A DNA stretch of 64,000 nt from Sphingobium sp. V4 (GCF_029590555.1 NZ_CP081002.1:310001-374000); one strand, 5' to 3'. Shown: positions 1-9,044, counted from the first letter of the stretch. The notes: generated by a model not told the origin, from the letters alone. Made by a program: numbers and translations.

Positions 1-150
1 GCGCTGATCGAAGATCATTGGTTGTGGCCGACGCACAAAATGGTGCCGTTCCACATGGTCCATCCGGTAACGGGCAAGGAAATCGTCGCCGAACGTTGGC
101 AGGGCGATATCGACCGCGAACGCGCGGCGCGCGAAGCCGTGAGCGCCTGA
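1..150 (+). CDS. C-terminal end of an unidentified protein (5' truncated by window)
   Basis: An open frame enters from the left edge and stops with TGA at 148-150, giving the last 49 residues of a protein. The tail is charged and contains WLWPTHKMVPFHMVHPVTGK and an arginine/glutamate-rich end. I do not recognise the family. It lies 4 bp before the aldehyde dehydrogenase start, so it is probably the upstream member of the same operon as ligW and may act in the same aromatic pathway. The function cannot be called from the fragment. Confidence 0.7.
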   Translation, partial: ALIEDHWLWPTHKMVPFHMVHPVTGKEIVAERWQGDIDRERAAREAVSA

Positions 151-154
151 CCCC

Positions 155-1582
155 ATGGCCTATCCCGACCTTTATCTTATGATCGATGGCCAGCGGCTGT
201 CGGGCGGCGGGCGACGCACCCATAAGGTCGTCAACCCCGCCACCGGCGAGGCGATCGCCGACCTGCCGCTGGCCGATGCGGCGGATCTGGATGCGGCGCT
301 GGCGGCGGCGCAGCGCGGCTTCCACCGTTGGCGCGATTCAACGCCCCATGAGCGGGCGGCCGTGCTGCAAGGCGCGGCCCGGCTGATGGTCGAGCGGCAG
401 GAGGAACTGGCCCGCATCGCCACGCTGGAACAGGGCAAGACGCTGGCCGAAGCGCGCATCGAAGTGATGATGAATGTCGGCCTGTTCAATTTCTACGCGG
501 GCGAAGTCTTCCGCCTCTACGGCCGGGCGCTGGTGCGTCCGGCCGGGCAGCGATCGACCGTGACTAAGGAGCCGGTCGGCCCGGTCGCAGCCTTTGCGCC
601 CTGGAATTTCCCGCTCGGCAATCCCGGCCGCAAGCTGGGCGCGCCGATCGCGGCGGGATGTTCGGTCATATTGAAGGCGGCGGAGGAAACCCCAGCATCC
701 GCGCTGGGGGTTCTCCAATGCCTGCTCGACGCGGGCCTTCCCCGCGGCGTCGCGCAGGCGGTGTTCGGCGTGCCCGACGAGGTGTCGCGCCACCTGCTCG
801 GCTCGCCCATCATCCGCAAGATGAGCTTTACCGGCTCCACCGTCGTCGGCAAGCATCTGGCGAAGCTGGCGGCGGAGGATTGCAAGCGCACGACCATGGA
901 ACTGGGCGGCCATGGCCCGGTGCTGGTCTTCGCCGATGCCGACATCGAGCGGGCGCTCGATACGGTGGTGGCGGGCAAATATCGAAATGCCGGGCAGGTA
1001 TGCGTGTCGCCCACCCGCTTCATCGTGGAAACGGGCGTGCATGATCGCTTTCTTGCGGGCTTTGTCGAGCGGGCGAAGAAGGTAACGGTCGGCGACGGAT
1101 CGGACGCTGCCAGCATCATGGGACCGATGGCGAATGCGCGGCGGCTGGACGCGATGGACCGGCTGATCGGCGACGCGGTGGCCAAGGGCGCCAAGCTGGA
1201 GGCGGGTGGCGAACGGATCGGCAATGCGGGCTATTTCTTTGCCCCCACCGTGCTATCGTGCACGCCGCTGAACGCCGCCATCATGAACGAGGAGCCGTTC
1301 GGTCCCGTCGCGCTCATCAACGCCTATGCTGATGAATCCGCGATGATCGCGGAGGCCAATCGCCTGCCCTATGGCCTGGCCGCTTATGCCTGGACCAGTG
1401 ACGCCGCACGGCAACGCCGCATCGCGCGGGCAGTCGAGGCCGGGATGGTCGGCATCAACACAGCGATGATCGGCGGGTCGGATTCACCGTTCGGCGGGGT
1501 CAAATGGTCGGGCCACGGCGCGGAGGACGGCCCGGAAGGGATCGACGCCTGCCTCGTCACCAAAGCCATCCATGAAGGATAA
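155..1582 (+). CDS. NAD(P)-dependent aldehyde dehydrogenase, probably for an aromatic aldehyde
   Basis: A 475-residue aldehyde dehydrogenase of the succinate-semialdehyde/vanillin dehydrogenase type, which oxidises an aldehyde to the acid with NAD(P)+ in the cytoplasm. Visible signatures are PWNFP (149-153), Lys174 in the cofactor site, the general base Glu249 in MELGG and the nucleophile Cys283 in GQVC. Length is normal for the family. The gene starts 4 bp after the upstream gene and ends 3 bp before ligW, so the three are likely co-transcribed. Directly preceding a 5-carboxyvanillate decarboxylase, it could oxidise a 5-formyl aromatic (for example 5-formylferulate or 5-formylvanillate) to the 5-carboxy acid that LigW-type enzymes decarboxylate. 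That role is inferred from context. Vanillin dehydrogenase is the main alternative. Confidence 0.85.
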   Translation: MAYPDLYLMIDGQRLSGGGRRTHKVVNPATGEAIADLPLADAADLDAALAAAQRGFHRWRDSTPHERAAVLQGAARLMVERQEELARIATLEQGKTLAEARIEVMMNVGLFNFYAGEVFRLYGRALVRPAGQRSTVTKEPVGPVAAFAPWNFPLGNPGRKLGAPIAAGCSVILKAAEETPASALGVLQCLLDAGLPRGVAQAVFGVPDEVSRHLLGSPIIRKMSFTGSTVVGKHLAKLAAEDCKRTTMELGGHGPVLVFADADIERALDTVVAGKYRNAGQVCVSPTRFIVETGVHDRFLAGFVERAKKVTVGDGSDAASIMGPMANARRLDAMDRLIGDAVAKGAKLEAGGERIGNAGYFFAPTVLSCTPLNAAIMNEEPFGPVALINAYADESAMIAEANRLPYGLAAYAWTSDAARQRRIARAVEAGMVGINTAMIGGSDSPFGGVKWSGHGAEDGPEGIDACLVTKAIHEG

Positions 1583-1585
1583 GCG

Positions 1586-2641
1586 ATGCGCCATGAACTC
1601 AAGACCGGCGGCGACCGCGGCTATCTGCGCATTGCCACTGAAGAAGCCTTCGCCACGCGCGAGCAGATCGACGCCTATCTCCGCATGGTGCGCGATGGAA
1701 CCGCCGACCGGGGCATGGTGTCGCTCTGGGGCTTCTATGCCCAGTCGCCGTCCGAGCGCGCCACCCAGATAATTGACCGGCTGCTCGACCTGGGCGGCCG
1801 CCGGCTGGCGGACATGGATGCGACCGGCATCGACGTGGCGATCCTGTCGTTGACTTCGCCGGGGGTGCAGCCGCTACTCGACACGGATGAGGCCAAGGCG
1901 ATGGTGGCCCGCGCCAACAATCATCTCGCCGATCGCTGCGCCGCCCATCCCACCCGCTTCGTCGGCATGACGTCGATCGCGCCGCAAGACCCGGACTGGT
2001 CCGCCGCCGAAATCCGGCGCGGCGCGGGCGAACTCGGCTTCAAGGGAGTGATGGTCAACAGCCACACCCAAGGCGAATATCTGGACGATGCCAAGTTCGA
2101 CCCGATTTTCCGCGCCCTCGCCGATACCGGCCAGCCGCTTTACATCCACCCGTCCACCCCGCCCGACGCGATGATCGGGCCGATGCTGGACGCGGGGCTG
2201 GACGGCGCGATCTTCGGCTTTGGCGTCGAGACGGGGATGCACCTGTTGCGGCTCATCACCATTGGCATTTTTGATCGCTATCCCGACTTGCAGATCGTCG
2301 TCGGCCATATGGGCGAAGCCTTGCCCTATTGGCTCTATCGCCTTGACTATATGCACCAGGCGGGCGTGCGGTCGCAGCGCTATGAGCGGATGAAGCCGCT
2401 CAAGAAAAGCATCCACGATTATATGCGGTCGAATGTCTGCGTGACCACCAGCGGCATGGCATGGGCACCGGCGATCCAATTCGCGCAGCAGGTGCTGGGC
2501 GAGGACCGGGTCATGTATGCGATGGACTATCCCTATGAATATGTGGCGGACGAGGTGCGGACCCACGATCTGCTGGACATTACCGACGAAGCCAAGCGCA
2601 AGCTGATGCAGGCCAATGCCGAGCGTGTGTTCAACCTGTGA
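1586..2641 (+). CDS. ligW: 5-carboxyvanillate decarboxylase LigW
   Basis: A 351-residue amidohydrolase-superfamily decarboxylase. LigW removes the 5-carboxyl of 5-carboxyvanillate to give vanillate in the breakdown of biphenyl-type lignin dimers. The protein is very similar throughout to the LigW proteins I know from SYK-6 and Novosphingobium, including the N-terminal GYLRIATEEAFATRE stretch. The metal ligands expected for the Mn-dependent enzyme are at the expected places: Glu19 (not the usual HxH), His188 in LYIHP, His241 in VGHMGEALPYW and Asp314 in YAMDYPY. Its start is 3 bp after the aldehyde dehydrogenase, and its TGA overlaps the GTG of the transporter gene, which indicates translational coupling. 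Gamma-resorcylate decarboxylase is a related but less likely identity. Confidence 0.93.
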   Translation: MRHELKTGGDRGYLRIATEEAFATREQIDAYLRMVRDGTADRGMVSLWGFYAQSPSERATQIIDRLLDLGGRRLADMDATGIDVAILSLTSPGVQPLLDTDEAKAMVARANNHLADRCAAHPTRFVGMTSIAPQDPDWSAAEIRRGAGELGFKGVMVNSHTQGEYLDDAKFDPIFRALADTGQPLYIHPSTPPDAMIGPMLDAGLDGAIFGFGVETGMHLLRLITIGIFDRYPDLQIVVGHMGEALPYWLYRLDYMHQAGVRSQRYERMKPLKKSIHDYMRSNVCVTTSGMAWAPAIQFAQQVLGEDRVMYAMDYPYEYVADEVRTHDLLDITDEAKRKLMQANAERVFNL

Positions 2642-4242
2642 CCGCAGCGCCCCCTTCGCGCGCCACGGCCTATTATGCACTGGCGCTGGTGGCCGGAACC
2701 AACCTGGTCAGCCTGCTCGACCGCAATATCCTGGCCATCCTGGCCCCCGCGATCAAGGCGGACCTCAAGATCGGCGACGCGGAAATGGGGCTGCTCTACG
2801 GCACCGTCTTCGCGCTCTTCTACGCGCTGTTTTCGCTGCCCTTGGGGCGGCTGGCGGACGGTTGGATACGCACGAAGCTGCTGGCGATCACCATCGGCTT
2901 CTGGTCGCTCGCCACCGGGGGCGCAGCCTTGGCCACCGGCTTCTTCACCCTGATGCTCTCACGCCTGTGCGTCGGCATCGGCGAGGCGGCGTCGCAGCCT
3001 GCAGGCACCAGCCTTACCTACGATTATTTCCCCCGCGAGAAGCGCGGCATGGTGATGGCGGTGATGGCCGCGGCGATCGCCATTGGGCTGGGCGGGTCGC
3101 TCATCATCGGCGGTATGGCGGCGCAATGGTGGGACGCGCGCTATGCCGCGGGCGCCGCGCCGCTAAGTCTGAAAGGCTGGCAATTCGCCTTTGCTGTGGC
3201 CGCGACGCCTGGCTTCCTCATTGCCGTCCTGATGAGCCGGCTGCCCGAACCGCAGCGCGGCGCAATGGACGGCATTCCGACCGCCCACGATCCCCATCCC
3301 TTCCGCGCCAGCTTGGACGTGCTGGGCGCGGTGACGCCCGGCTTTCACTGGCTCAGCCTGGCGCGAATGCGGGCGACGACGCGGGACTGGGCGCTGAACA
3401 TCGGCCTGCTGGCTCTGATCATCGTCGCGATGCTGCTGGCGATCGGCTGGGCCGAAGCCTTCTCGCCCCGTCCGCCTCTGCTTCTTGGCAGCGTGTCGAT
3501 CAGCCCCCATGTCGTGCAATGGAGCGTGATCGGCTTTGGCGCCTTCGTCATTGCCAACCTGCTGCAAAATCTCAAAGGCCGCGATCCGGTCGCCTTCGCG
3601 CTCATCACCCGCAATCCCTCGCTGCTGCTCTGCATCGCGGCGGGCGCACTCCAGAGCGTCATCAATTATGGAGTGATGGGCTTTACCCCGTCCTTCCTGA
3701 TGAATAGCTACGGCCTCTCGCCTGCCGACACCGGTTTGCAATTCGGGCTGCTGTCCGCCGCGCTCGGCGTCGTCGGGCCTCTGATCGCCGGGCCATTGTC
3801 CGACCGGATCGGCGCGAACCGCCTGTCGCGCCGCGTTTGGGTGGCGCTGTTCGCCATGGGGCTGTCGCCCTGCCTGGCGCTCTGGGTCTATCGGGCGCCC
3901 GAAGCCGGCGACTTCTACCTGCGCTTCACCCTCTACAGCCTGGTGCTGACCATGTGGATGCCGCCGCTCTATGCCGTCCTGTTCGAACAGGTGCTGCCAC
4001 GGATGCGCGGGCTGACGGTCAGCCTCTACATCGTCGTTTCGACCATATTCGGCCTCGGCATCGGTCCCTATGCGGTGGGCATGATAAGCGATGCGCGGGG
4101 CGGCGACCTCGGCGGGGCGATCCTGTCGATCAATTGGGTCGCGCCGCCCCTGATACTGCTGTTGCTGCTGCTGCTGCTGCGCGTCGAGCGGGACCATGAA
4201 AGGCTGCTCCCCCGCGCGCGAACGGCGGGGGAGGCCGTCTGA
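2638..4242 (+). CDS. MFS transporter, candidate aromatic-acid importer
   Basis: A 534-residue major facilitator protein with about 12 hydrophobic segments. The first membrane helix is followed by the conserved LLDRNILAIL segment, and the A-motif-like GRLADGW lies in the loop between helices 2 and 3. It starts with GTG inside a GTGA overlap with the ligW stop, so it is coupled to ligW. Inner-membrane uptake of an aromatic acid is the simplest role. In SYK-6 an MFS protein, DdvK, imports dehydrodivanillate near its ligW-related genes, but I cannot establish orthology. A long loop lies at about residues 205-265. The C-terminus carries a run of leucines encoded by (CTG)2-TTG-(CTG)5 at 4156-4179. 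The stop is 3 bp from the stop of the convergent dioxygenase gene. Confidence 0.85.
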   Translation: MTAAPPSRATAYYALALVAGTNLVSLLDRNILAILAPAIKADLKIGDAEMGLLYGTVFALFYALFSLPLGRLADGWIRTKLLAITIGFWSLATGGAALATGFFTLMLSRLCVGIGEAASQPAGTSLTYDYFPREKRGMVMAVMAAAIAIGLGGSLIIGGMAAQWWDARYAAGAAPLSLKGWQFAFAVAATPGFLIAVLMSRLPEPQRGAMDGIPTAHDPHPFRASLDVLGAVTPGFHWLSLARMRATTRDWALNIGLLALIIVAMLLAIGWAEAFSPRPPLLLGSVSISPHVVQWSVIGFGAFVIANLLQNLKGRDPVAFALITRNPSLLLCIAAGALQSVINYGVMGFTPSFLMNSYGLSPADTGLQFGLLSAALGVVGPLIAGPLSDRIGANRLSRRVWVALFAMGLSPCLALWVYRAPEAGDFYLRFTLYSLVLTMWMPPLYAVLFEQVLPRMRGLTVSLYIVVSTIFGLGIGPYAVGMISDARGGDLGGAILSINWVAPPLILLLLLLLLRVERDHERLLPRARTAGEAV

Positions 4243-4245
4243 CCG

Positions 4246-5715
4246 TCAGGACGACAGGCCGATCTGCTCCGCTGTCGCCCAATTGCCGTGCAGCCCGAAG
4301 CGCAAGCGGATCGGCACTCGCACCTCCGCAATCGGTCCCTTGGCGATGTCCAGCGCATCGAACAGCAGCAGGTCGCTGCGATGCTCCTCAAGCCGGTTGC
4401 AAAGCTGGACGATCCAGCCATCGCCTTCCGGCGCGTCCGCGCTGCGCGGAATGAAGCAGGGCTCCTGCAAAGAGGAAACCGGCCCGCACCACCATTTCTG
4501 CTCCTCGCCGGTCCGATGGTCGATCAGGCCCAGCGTGTTCATCAACATCCCGGACGGACTGCCGCCCTTCAATTCCACCGGCTTGGTCGGATCGATCACC
4601 AGCATCCAGCCATAGCGATAGGGCAGGCCGGTATAGCGATCGTCGATGCGGGGAAACTCGCCCATCATGTCGGTCAGTCGCCGTACCGCCGCAAAATCCT
4701 CCCCGTTGGACGCCATGTCGATCGTCCAGCGCGTCAGGAAGCTCGCTGCCTCCTGGGGATTGAACGGAGCGCCATGGATGTCCGGGAAGAAGGGGAACAT
4801 GTTGTTCTTCGCCTCGGGCGTGTCGAAATGGATTTTCGTCCCCTCCTGAAAGGCGTTCATGACATGGCTGGCGAAGCAATTGTCGCGCTTGAACCAGCGT
4901 ATGTCGCTCCCCGTCGCATCGGCCCGACGCGGCAGCACGCCAAGGTAGACCGGCAGCGTCGTGTCGAAGCCGAAATGCGGCAACCCCTGCTCCAGCCGGT
5001 CCCAACTGGATGTGCTCGGCACGACATGGAACAGCGCATAATCCGGCGTGATCGCAAAGTCGTGCATCATCGCATAATAGGGCAGTTCGAACCATAGCTC
5101 GCGCTTGAGCGTCCCGTCGGGAGCGACCTCATAATAGGTCATGTCGCGCGTCAGCAGCCCCTTGGCCGCATAGCCGAAAGCGATCATGTCGCCGGTTGCG
5201 GGATCGATCTTGGGGTGGGCGGTAAAGGTCTGGCCGGTCATCTTGCCGTCAAAGCGGGTATAGCCGTCGGTTTCCAGCGTTGCCGGGTCCATCACCAGTG
5301 CCGGGCTGTCCTCCTTCAGCGCATAAAGCCGCCCGCCATGGACGAGGGCTGTGGTATTGGCAGTGCCACGTATCCTGCCGCTGACCGACTCGTCGTCAGT
5401 CAGCGGATTGCGATAGGCGCCGAACAGCGCGCGCCCCGCCTCATGTTCCAGCCTCCACTTGTCGGTCTTCGCCCAGCGCTGGCGCAGATCCACCTTGCCA
5501 TCCCGGAAACGAAACATGGAAATCATCCCGTCGCCATTGAAGGCGATGTCGTCGCCGAGCAGGGGCGGAAACTGCGGATCGGGCTGCACCCGGTAGAAAG
5601 CGCCGTCCAGTTCGCGCGGCACCGCGCCTTCCACGTCCAGGTCGGCAACGTCGCCCTCAATCCGCGACGGCGTGTTGAAACCCGTGAAGGACGGTGTGTC
5701 CGGAAAATGCGCCAC
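4246..5715 (-). CDS. lsdA: Lignostilbene-alpha,beta-dioxygenase (carotenoid cleavage oxygenase family)
   Basis: A 489-residue non-heme iron dioxygenase that splits the central double bond of 4-hydroxystilbenes into two aromatic aldehydes. The whole sequence follows LsdA of strain TMY1009 as I recall it. The four iron-binding histidines are His167 (TAHPKID), His218 (MMHDF), His284 (ASHVMNAF) and His476 (GLHGNW). The residues that bind and activate the phenol in this subfamily, Phe59, Tyr101 and Lys134, are also present. It is divergent from the MarR gene, with an ATTGT-N11-ACAAT site about 34 bp upstream of the ATG. In SYK-6 lsdA sits beside ligI; here it is some 46 kb away, next to ligW. Which paralogue it corresponds to is uncertain, but the family assignment is firm. 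Confidence 0.9.
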   Translation of the reverse strand: MAHFPDTPSFTGFNTPSRIEGDVADLDVEGAVPRELDGAFYRVQPDPQFPPLLGDDIAFNGDGMISMFRFRDGKVDLRQRWAKTDKWRLEHEAGRALFGAYRNPLTDDESVSGRIRGTANTTALVHGGRLYALKEDSPALVMDPATLETDGYTRFDGKMTGQTFTAHPKIDPATGDMIAFGYAAKGLLTRDMTYYEVAPDGTLKRELWFELPYYAMMHDFAITPDYALFHVVPSTSSWDRLEQGLPHFGFDTTLPVYLGVLPRRADATGSDIRWFKRDNCFASHVMNAFQEGTKIHFDTPEAKNNMFPFFPDIHGAPFNPQEAASFLTRWTIDMASNGEDFAAVRRLTDMMGEFPRIDDRYTGLPYRYGWMLVIDPTKPVELKGGSPSGMLMNTLGLIDHRTGEEQKWWCGPVSSLQEPCFIPRSADAPEGDGWIVQLCNRLEEHRSDLLLFDALDIAKGPIAEVRVPIRLRFGLHGNWATAEQIGLSS

Positions 5716-5748
5716 GGCTGATCCTCTCCCTGCTTCTTGGTCAGAGAT

Positions 5749-5769
5749 ATTGTATGTGACACTGACAAT
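5749..5769. promoter_or_regulatory. Probable MarR-type operator between lsdA and marR
   Basis: An imperfect palindrome, ATTGT-N11-ACAAT, sits in the 105-bp divergent intergenic region. Inner positions also pair, approximately GTG/CAC around a central A. A second copy with 16 of 21 identical bases occurs at 6433-6453 before the TonB receptor gene. Position and symmetry fit a binding site for the adjacent MarR protein, but binding is inferred. Confidence 0.65.
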
Positions 5770-5820
5770 TTTTCAAGCCGCAGGATTGACGCGAAACTAT
5801 TTAGTCCGCACACTGTTACA

Positions 5821-6285
5821 ATGAATACCATGGACGCTATGGAGCCGCTCGGCCTCTTTCCCGATCCTCGTCTCAGCGGCATTGACGGTCTTGTCGGTTT
5901 CCACATCCGGCTGGCGAGCGCGGCCGTCTACCAGCATTTCACCGATACGTTCAGCGACCTGGGCCTGACGCAGAAGCAGGTGGCCGTACTCTGGCTGATC
6001 GAGGACCAACCCGGTATCGCGCAGGCCGATATCGGCCGCCGCCTGAAGATGGACAGGGCCAGTGTCATGGCGATCGTCAACCGGATGCAGGACCGTGGCT
6101 TCGTTCAGCGGGGCGCGTCGACGCAGGACCGCCGCCGCCAGACGCTCAGCCTCACTGACGCCGGGCACGCCTCGCTGGAACAGGCGCGTGCCTGCATCGC
6201 CGAGCACGAGAAATGGCTGAAGGCGCGATTCACGCCAGCGGAAACGGCAATGCTGGTCGAACTATTGCGTCGCGTCTACGTTTGA
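5821..6285 (+). CDS. MarR-family transcriptional regulator
   Basis: A 154-residue winged-helix regulator of the MarR family, whose dimers usually leave DNA when an aromatic ligand binds. The helix-turn-helix and wing are visible at about residues 60-105 (GIAQADIGRRLKMDRASVMAIVNR, wing with DRRRQTLSLT, shown split for length), with flanking dimerisation helices. The ATG at 5821 was chosen because it gives a normal N-terminus; the frame also allows ATG at 5830 and a TTG at 5737. It is divergent from the lignostilbene dioxygenase and upstream of the TonB receptor. Matching palindromes before both genes suggest that it controls them. In SYK-6 a MarR protein, DdvR, controls dehydrodivanillate genes, and this may be a functional counterpart. 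Confidence 0.85.
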   Translation: MNTMDAMEPLGLFPDPRLSGIDGLVGFHIRLASAAVYQHFTDTFSDLGLTQKQVAVLWLIEDQPGIAQADIGRRLKMDRASVMAIVNRMQDRGFVQRGASTQDRRRQTLSLTDAGHASLEQARACIAEHEKWLKARFTPAETAMLVELLRRVYV

Positions 6286-6340
6286 TCCTTCCGTCGAACC
6301 GAGCAAGTGGTTCGATCCTGTTACTTCCACTACTACCAAC

Positions 6341-6388
6341 GGAAATACCGATATTATTTGCCCTCTCCCAATATCGGCAAATATTTCC
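6341..6388. promoter_or_regulatory. Composite inverted repeat in the leader of the TonB receptor gene
   Basis: In the 243-bp gap between marR and the TonB receptor gene, GGAAATA (6341-6347) plus CCGATATT (6348-6355) pair with AATATCGG (6370-6377) and TATTTCC (6382-6388). This leaves a 4-base bulge and a 14-base loop. The surrounding 6300-6470 stretch is clearly more AT-rich than the rest of the window. It could be a second operator or an RNA hairpin; there is no T-run to make it a clear terminator. Confidence 0.5.
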
Positions 6389-6432
6389 ATTATCATGGCT
6401 GCAGGGGCATTCGGCCTCTTGCATCGATAAAA

Positions 6433-6453
6433 ATTGTATGCCTTACTAACAAT
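6433..6453. promoter_or_regulatory. Probable MarR-type operator before the TonB receptor gene
   Basis: ATTGT-N11-ACAAT located 76 bp upstream of the receptor ATG. It shares the first eight bases, a central ACT and the last five bases with the site at 5749-5769, on the same strand. It is the main sequence evidence that the receptor and its downstream genes share a regulator with the lignostilbene dioxygenase. Confidence 0.62.
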
Positions 6454-6528
6454 ATCACGGAAGGCGTTCACGGCGGATCACGTCTGGTCAGGGCGGATCT
6501 GAAGCCGGTCTAGGAGAGGGGATTTCCC

Positions 6529-9036
6529 ATGCAACACGATCTTCGTGCAATGATGGCGCGCGCCCTGTTGGCGTCCGCTTCGATAGCTGCGATCACCACC
6601 CCGGCGAGTGCGCTGGCGCAGTCCCAGCCGCTCCCGCCCGCGCCGCAGGCGGCCGAACAGGACACACTGCCCGCGGGCACCGTCGCCGACATCGTCGTCA
6701 CCGCCCAGTTCCGCGCGCAGCGGTTGCAGGACACCCCGATCTCGATCACGGCGGTCAACGCGGCGGAGCTGGAGGCGAAGAGCCAGACCAACCTGGCGCA
6801 GATGGCCGATGCAGCGCCCAACGTCTCCTTGAAACCGCAAGGCGCCTCCTTCGGCCCGTCGATCACCGCCTCCATCCGGGGCGTGGGGCAAAACGACTTC
6901 AACCCCGCCTATGAACCGGGCGTCGGCATCTATATCGACGACGTCTATTATCCGCAGTTGACCGGCGCGGTGTTCGAACTGCTCGACCTCGACCGGGTCG
7001 AAATATTGCGTGGCCCGCAGGGTACGCTTGCCGGCCGCAATGCCGAAGGCGGCGCGATCAAGCTCTATTCCAAGCGGCCATCGGGCGATGGCGGCGGCTT
7101 CGTCGAGGTGAATTACGGCATCCGCAATCGCATCGGTATTCGCGCGGCCGCCGATTTCGGAATCACCGACACGCTCGCCGTGCGAATCTCGGGGGTCGCC
7201 AAGCAGCAGGACGGTTTCGTTGACCGCATCGACTATGGCTGCGCCAATCCGGGCAGCGGTATCGCCTCGACCCAGCCCGCCGGCGATTGCACGATCAGCA
7301 AGCTGGGCGGCGTCGGCTATCAGGCCATCCGCGGCATCCTGTTCTGGGAGCCGAGCGACAAGCTCGATGTCACGATCATCGGCGACTATACGCGCGACGA
7401 ACATACGATTGCAGGCGAAGTGCTGCTGGAAACCAGCCCGGTCAATTCGCCCAACACCAACGCAGCGCCGGGCGTCCCCTATGACAATCGCTTCATCTGC
7501 GGCCGCTATTGCAACTATATCGGCACCGGCCAGCCCGCCGGCACCTGGACTCCGCCGATCCCGGTCGACCCCTTCGGCGCGGCCGGCACGCCGCTCGCCG
7601 CCACTCAGGGGACCGATCGCAGTCTCTACAAGGGCTGGGGCGTATCCGGACAGATCAACTATGCCCTGTCCGACGCTTTCCAGCTGAGTTCGATTACCGG
7701 CTACCGGAGTTTCAACACCCAGTTCGATTCGGACGACGACATCTCGCCCGCCAATATCGGCTTCGGCCGCAACTATCTGGAAAACTGGAGCTTCAGCCAG
7801 GAAGTCCGGCTGAACGCGGAACTGGGTGAAGCGCTTAACGGCACGGTCGGCGCCTATTATTTCGAGCAGAAGTCGACCTATGATTCGCTCCAGGACATCC
7901 GCTATGTCCCGGTCTATCCGCTGCAATTCCGCCAGCCCGACCCGACCGATGCCGAAGCGAAGGCGGTGTTTGCCCACATCTCGTGGAAACCCATCGACCG
8001 GCTGACCCTGAGCGGGGGGGTGCGCTACACGAGCGAGAGCAAGGATCAGACCTATTATCGCCTGAATTATGACGGCACGGTCAATCATTTCCTCGACCCG
8101 GTCGGCGCAACCTATGGCCTCGGCTATTCCGGCGCGGACACGCTCGACTATAATGGCAATGGCAACATCGCCGAAACGGTCACTGCGCTGTCGGGCCTCA
8201 CTGCCCATTACAGCGCCAAGCGCTGGGACTATCGCGTCGCGGCCGATTATCGCCTGACCGACAGCCTGATGGTCTACGGGTCTGTGTCGACCGGCTTCAA
8301 GGGCGGCGGCAGCAACCCGCGCCCCTTCAACAGCAGCCAGGTCATCGCCTTCCGCCCGGAAAAGCTGACCGCCTATGAAATCGGCTTCAAGAGCGACTTC
8401 TTCAATCGCCGCGTCCGTTTCAATGCTGCGGCCTTCATCAACGACTATGTCGACATCCAGATTCCGGTGCTGACCTGCCCCGGCGCGCCTTGCGCCGCAC
8501 GCCTCAATGCTGGTGACGCACGGGTCAAGGGGTTCGAGGCGGAACTGTCCGCCTATCCGGTCGATGGCCTCGCGATCGACGCCTCGATAAGCTATCTAGA
8601 CTTCAAGTATAAAGGCGACAGCCTCAATCCCGCCGCCGCCTATCCCACCAATCCGGGCGGTGTGTCCCCCGACGATCCGCCAGTGTCGCCGCCATGGAAG
8701 TTCAGCCTGGGCGCGCAATACAAGATCGACCTGGACAAGGCCGGCAGCCTGACACCGCGCTTCGATGTCACCTATGAAGACAAGAAGTTCGGCGGCGGGT
8801 CGGTGGTGAACGGCGCCCGTATCCTCAATTTCGTTCCCGCTTACACTCTCGCCAATGCGCGGCTGACCTGGGCCAATGCGGACGAGGATCTCGACGTCTC
8901 GCTCGAAGTCACCAACCTGTTCGACAAATATTATTTCCTCTCTGTCTTCGACCTGCGTGGTGCGGGCGCGGGTGTCCGCAAAGGCCGCCCCGGCAATCCG
9001 CGCGAATGGGCGGTGACGGTGAAAAAGAAATTCTGA
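6529..9036 (+). CDS. TonB-dependent outer-membrane receptor
   Basis: An 835-residue TonB-dependent receptor of the sphingomonad type. It has a cleavable signal peptide (about residues 1-29), then a TonB-box-like DIVVTAQ and the plug domain with TPISITAV and RVEILRGPQGTLAGRN, and finally a large beta-barrel ending in a terminal phenylalanine (VKKKF). A good ribosome site, GGAGAGGGG, precedes the ATG. Such receptors take up iron chelates, but in sphingomonads many import oligomeric aromatics; DdvT of SYK-6 does so for dehydrodivanillate. Here it heads a run of genes for dimer cleavage and carries a MarR-type site upstream, which favours an aromatic dimer as substrate. The specific ligand is unknown. 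Confidence 0.9.
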   Translation: MQHDLRAMMARALLASASIAAITTPASALAQSQPLPPAPQAAEQDTLPAGTVADIVVTAQFRAQRLQDTPISITAVNAAELEAKSQTNLAQMADAAPNVSLKPQGASFGPSITASIRGVGQNDFNPAYEPGVGIYIDDVYYPQLTGAVFELLDLDRVEILRGPQGTLAGRNAEGGAIKLYSKRPSGDGGGFVEVNYGIRNRIGIRAAADFGITDTLAVRISGVAKQQDGFVDRIDYGCANPGSGIASTQPAGDCTISKLGGVGYQAIRGILFWEPSDKLDVTIIGDYTRDEHTIAGEVLLETSPVNSPNTNAAPGVPYDNRFICGRYCNYIGTGQPAGTWTPPIPVDPFGAAGTPLAATQGTDRSLYKGWGVSGQINYALSDAFQLSSITGYRSFNTQFDSDDDISPANIGFGRNYLENWSFSQEVRLNAELGEALNGTVGAYYFEQKSTYDSLQDIRYVPVYPLQFRQPDPTDAEAKAVFAHISWKPIDRLTLSGGVRYTSESKDQTYYRLNYDGTVNHFLDPVGATYGLGYSGADTLDYNGNGNIAETVTALSGLTAHYSAKRWDYRVAADYRLTDSLMVYGSVSTGFKGGGSNPRPFNSSQVIAFRPEKLTAYEIGFKSDFFNRRVRFNAAAFINDYVDIQIPVLTCPGAPCAARLNAGDARVKGFEAELSAYPVDGLAIDASISYLDFKYKGDSLNPAAAYPTNPGGVSPDDPPVSPPWKFSLGAQYKIDLDKAGSLTPRFDVTYEDKKFGGGSVVNGARILNFVPAYTLANARLTWANADEDLDVSLEVTNLFDKYYFLSVFDLRGAGAGVRKGRPGNPREWAVTVKKKF

Positions 9037-9044
9037 CTTCACGG

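Noticed and set aside
4156..4179. CTG trinucleotide tract near the end of the MFS gene as a phase-variable repeat
   Set aside because: Slippage in threes would only change the number of leucines in a membrane helix and cannot switch the frame. Leucine-rich helices in GC-rich genes give such runs by codon bias.
5737..5820. TTG start at 5737 for the MarR protein
   Set aside because: It would add 28 residues without family similarity and would place the operator-like site inside the coding region; ATG 5821 is better.
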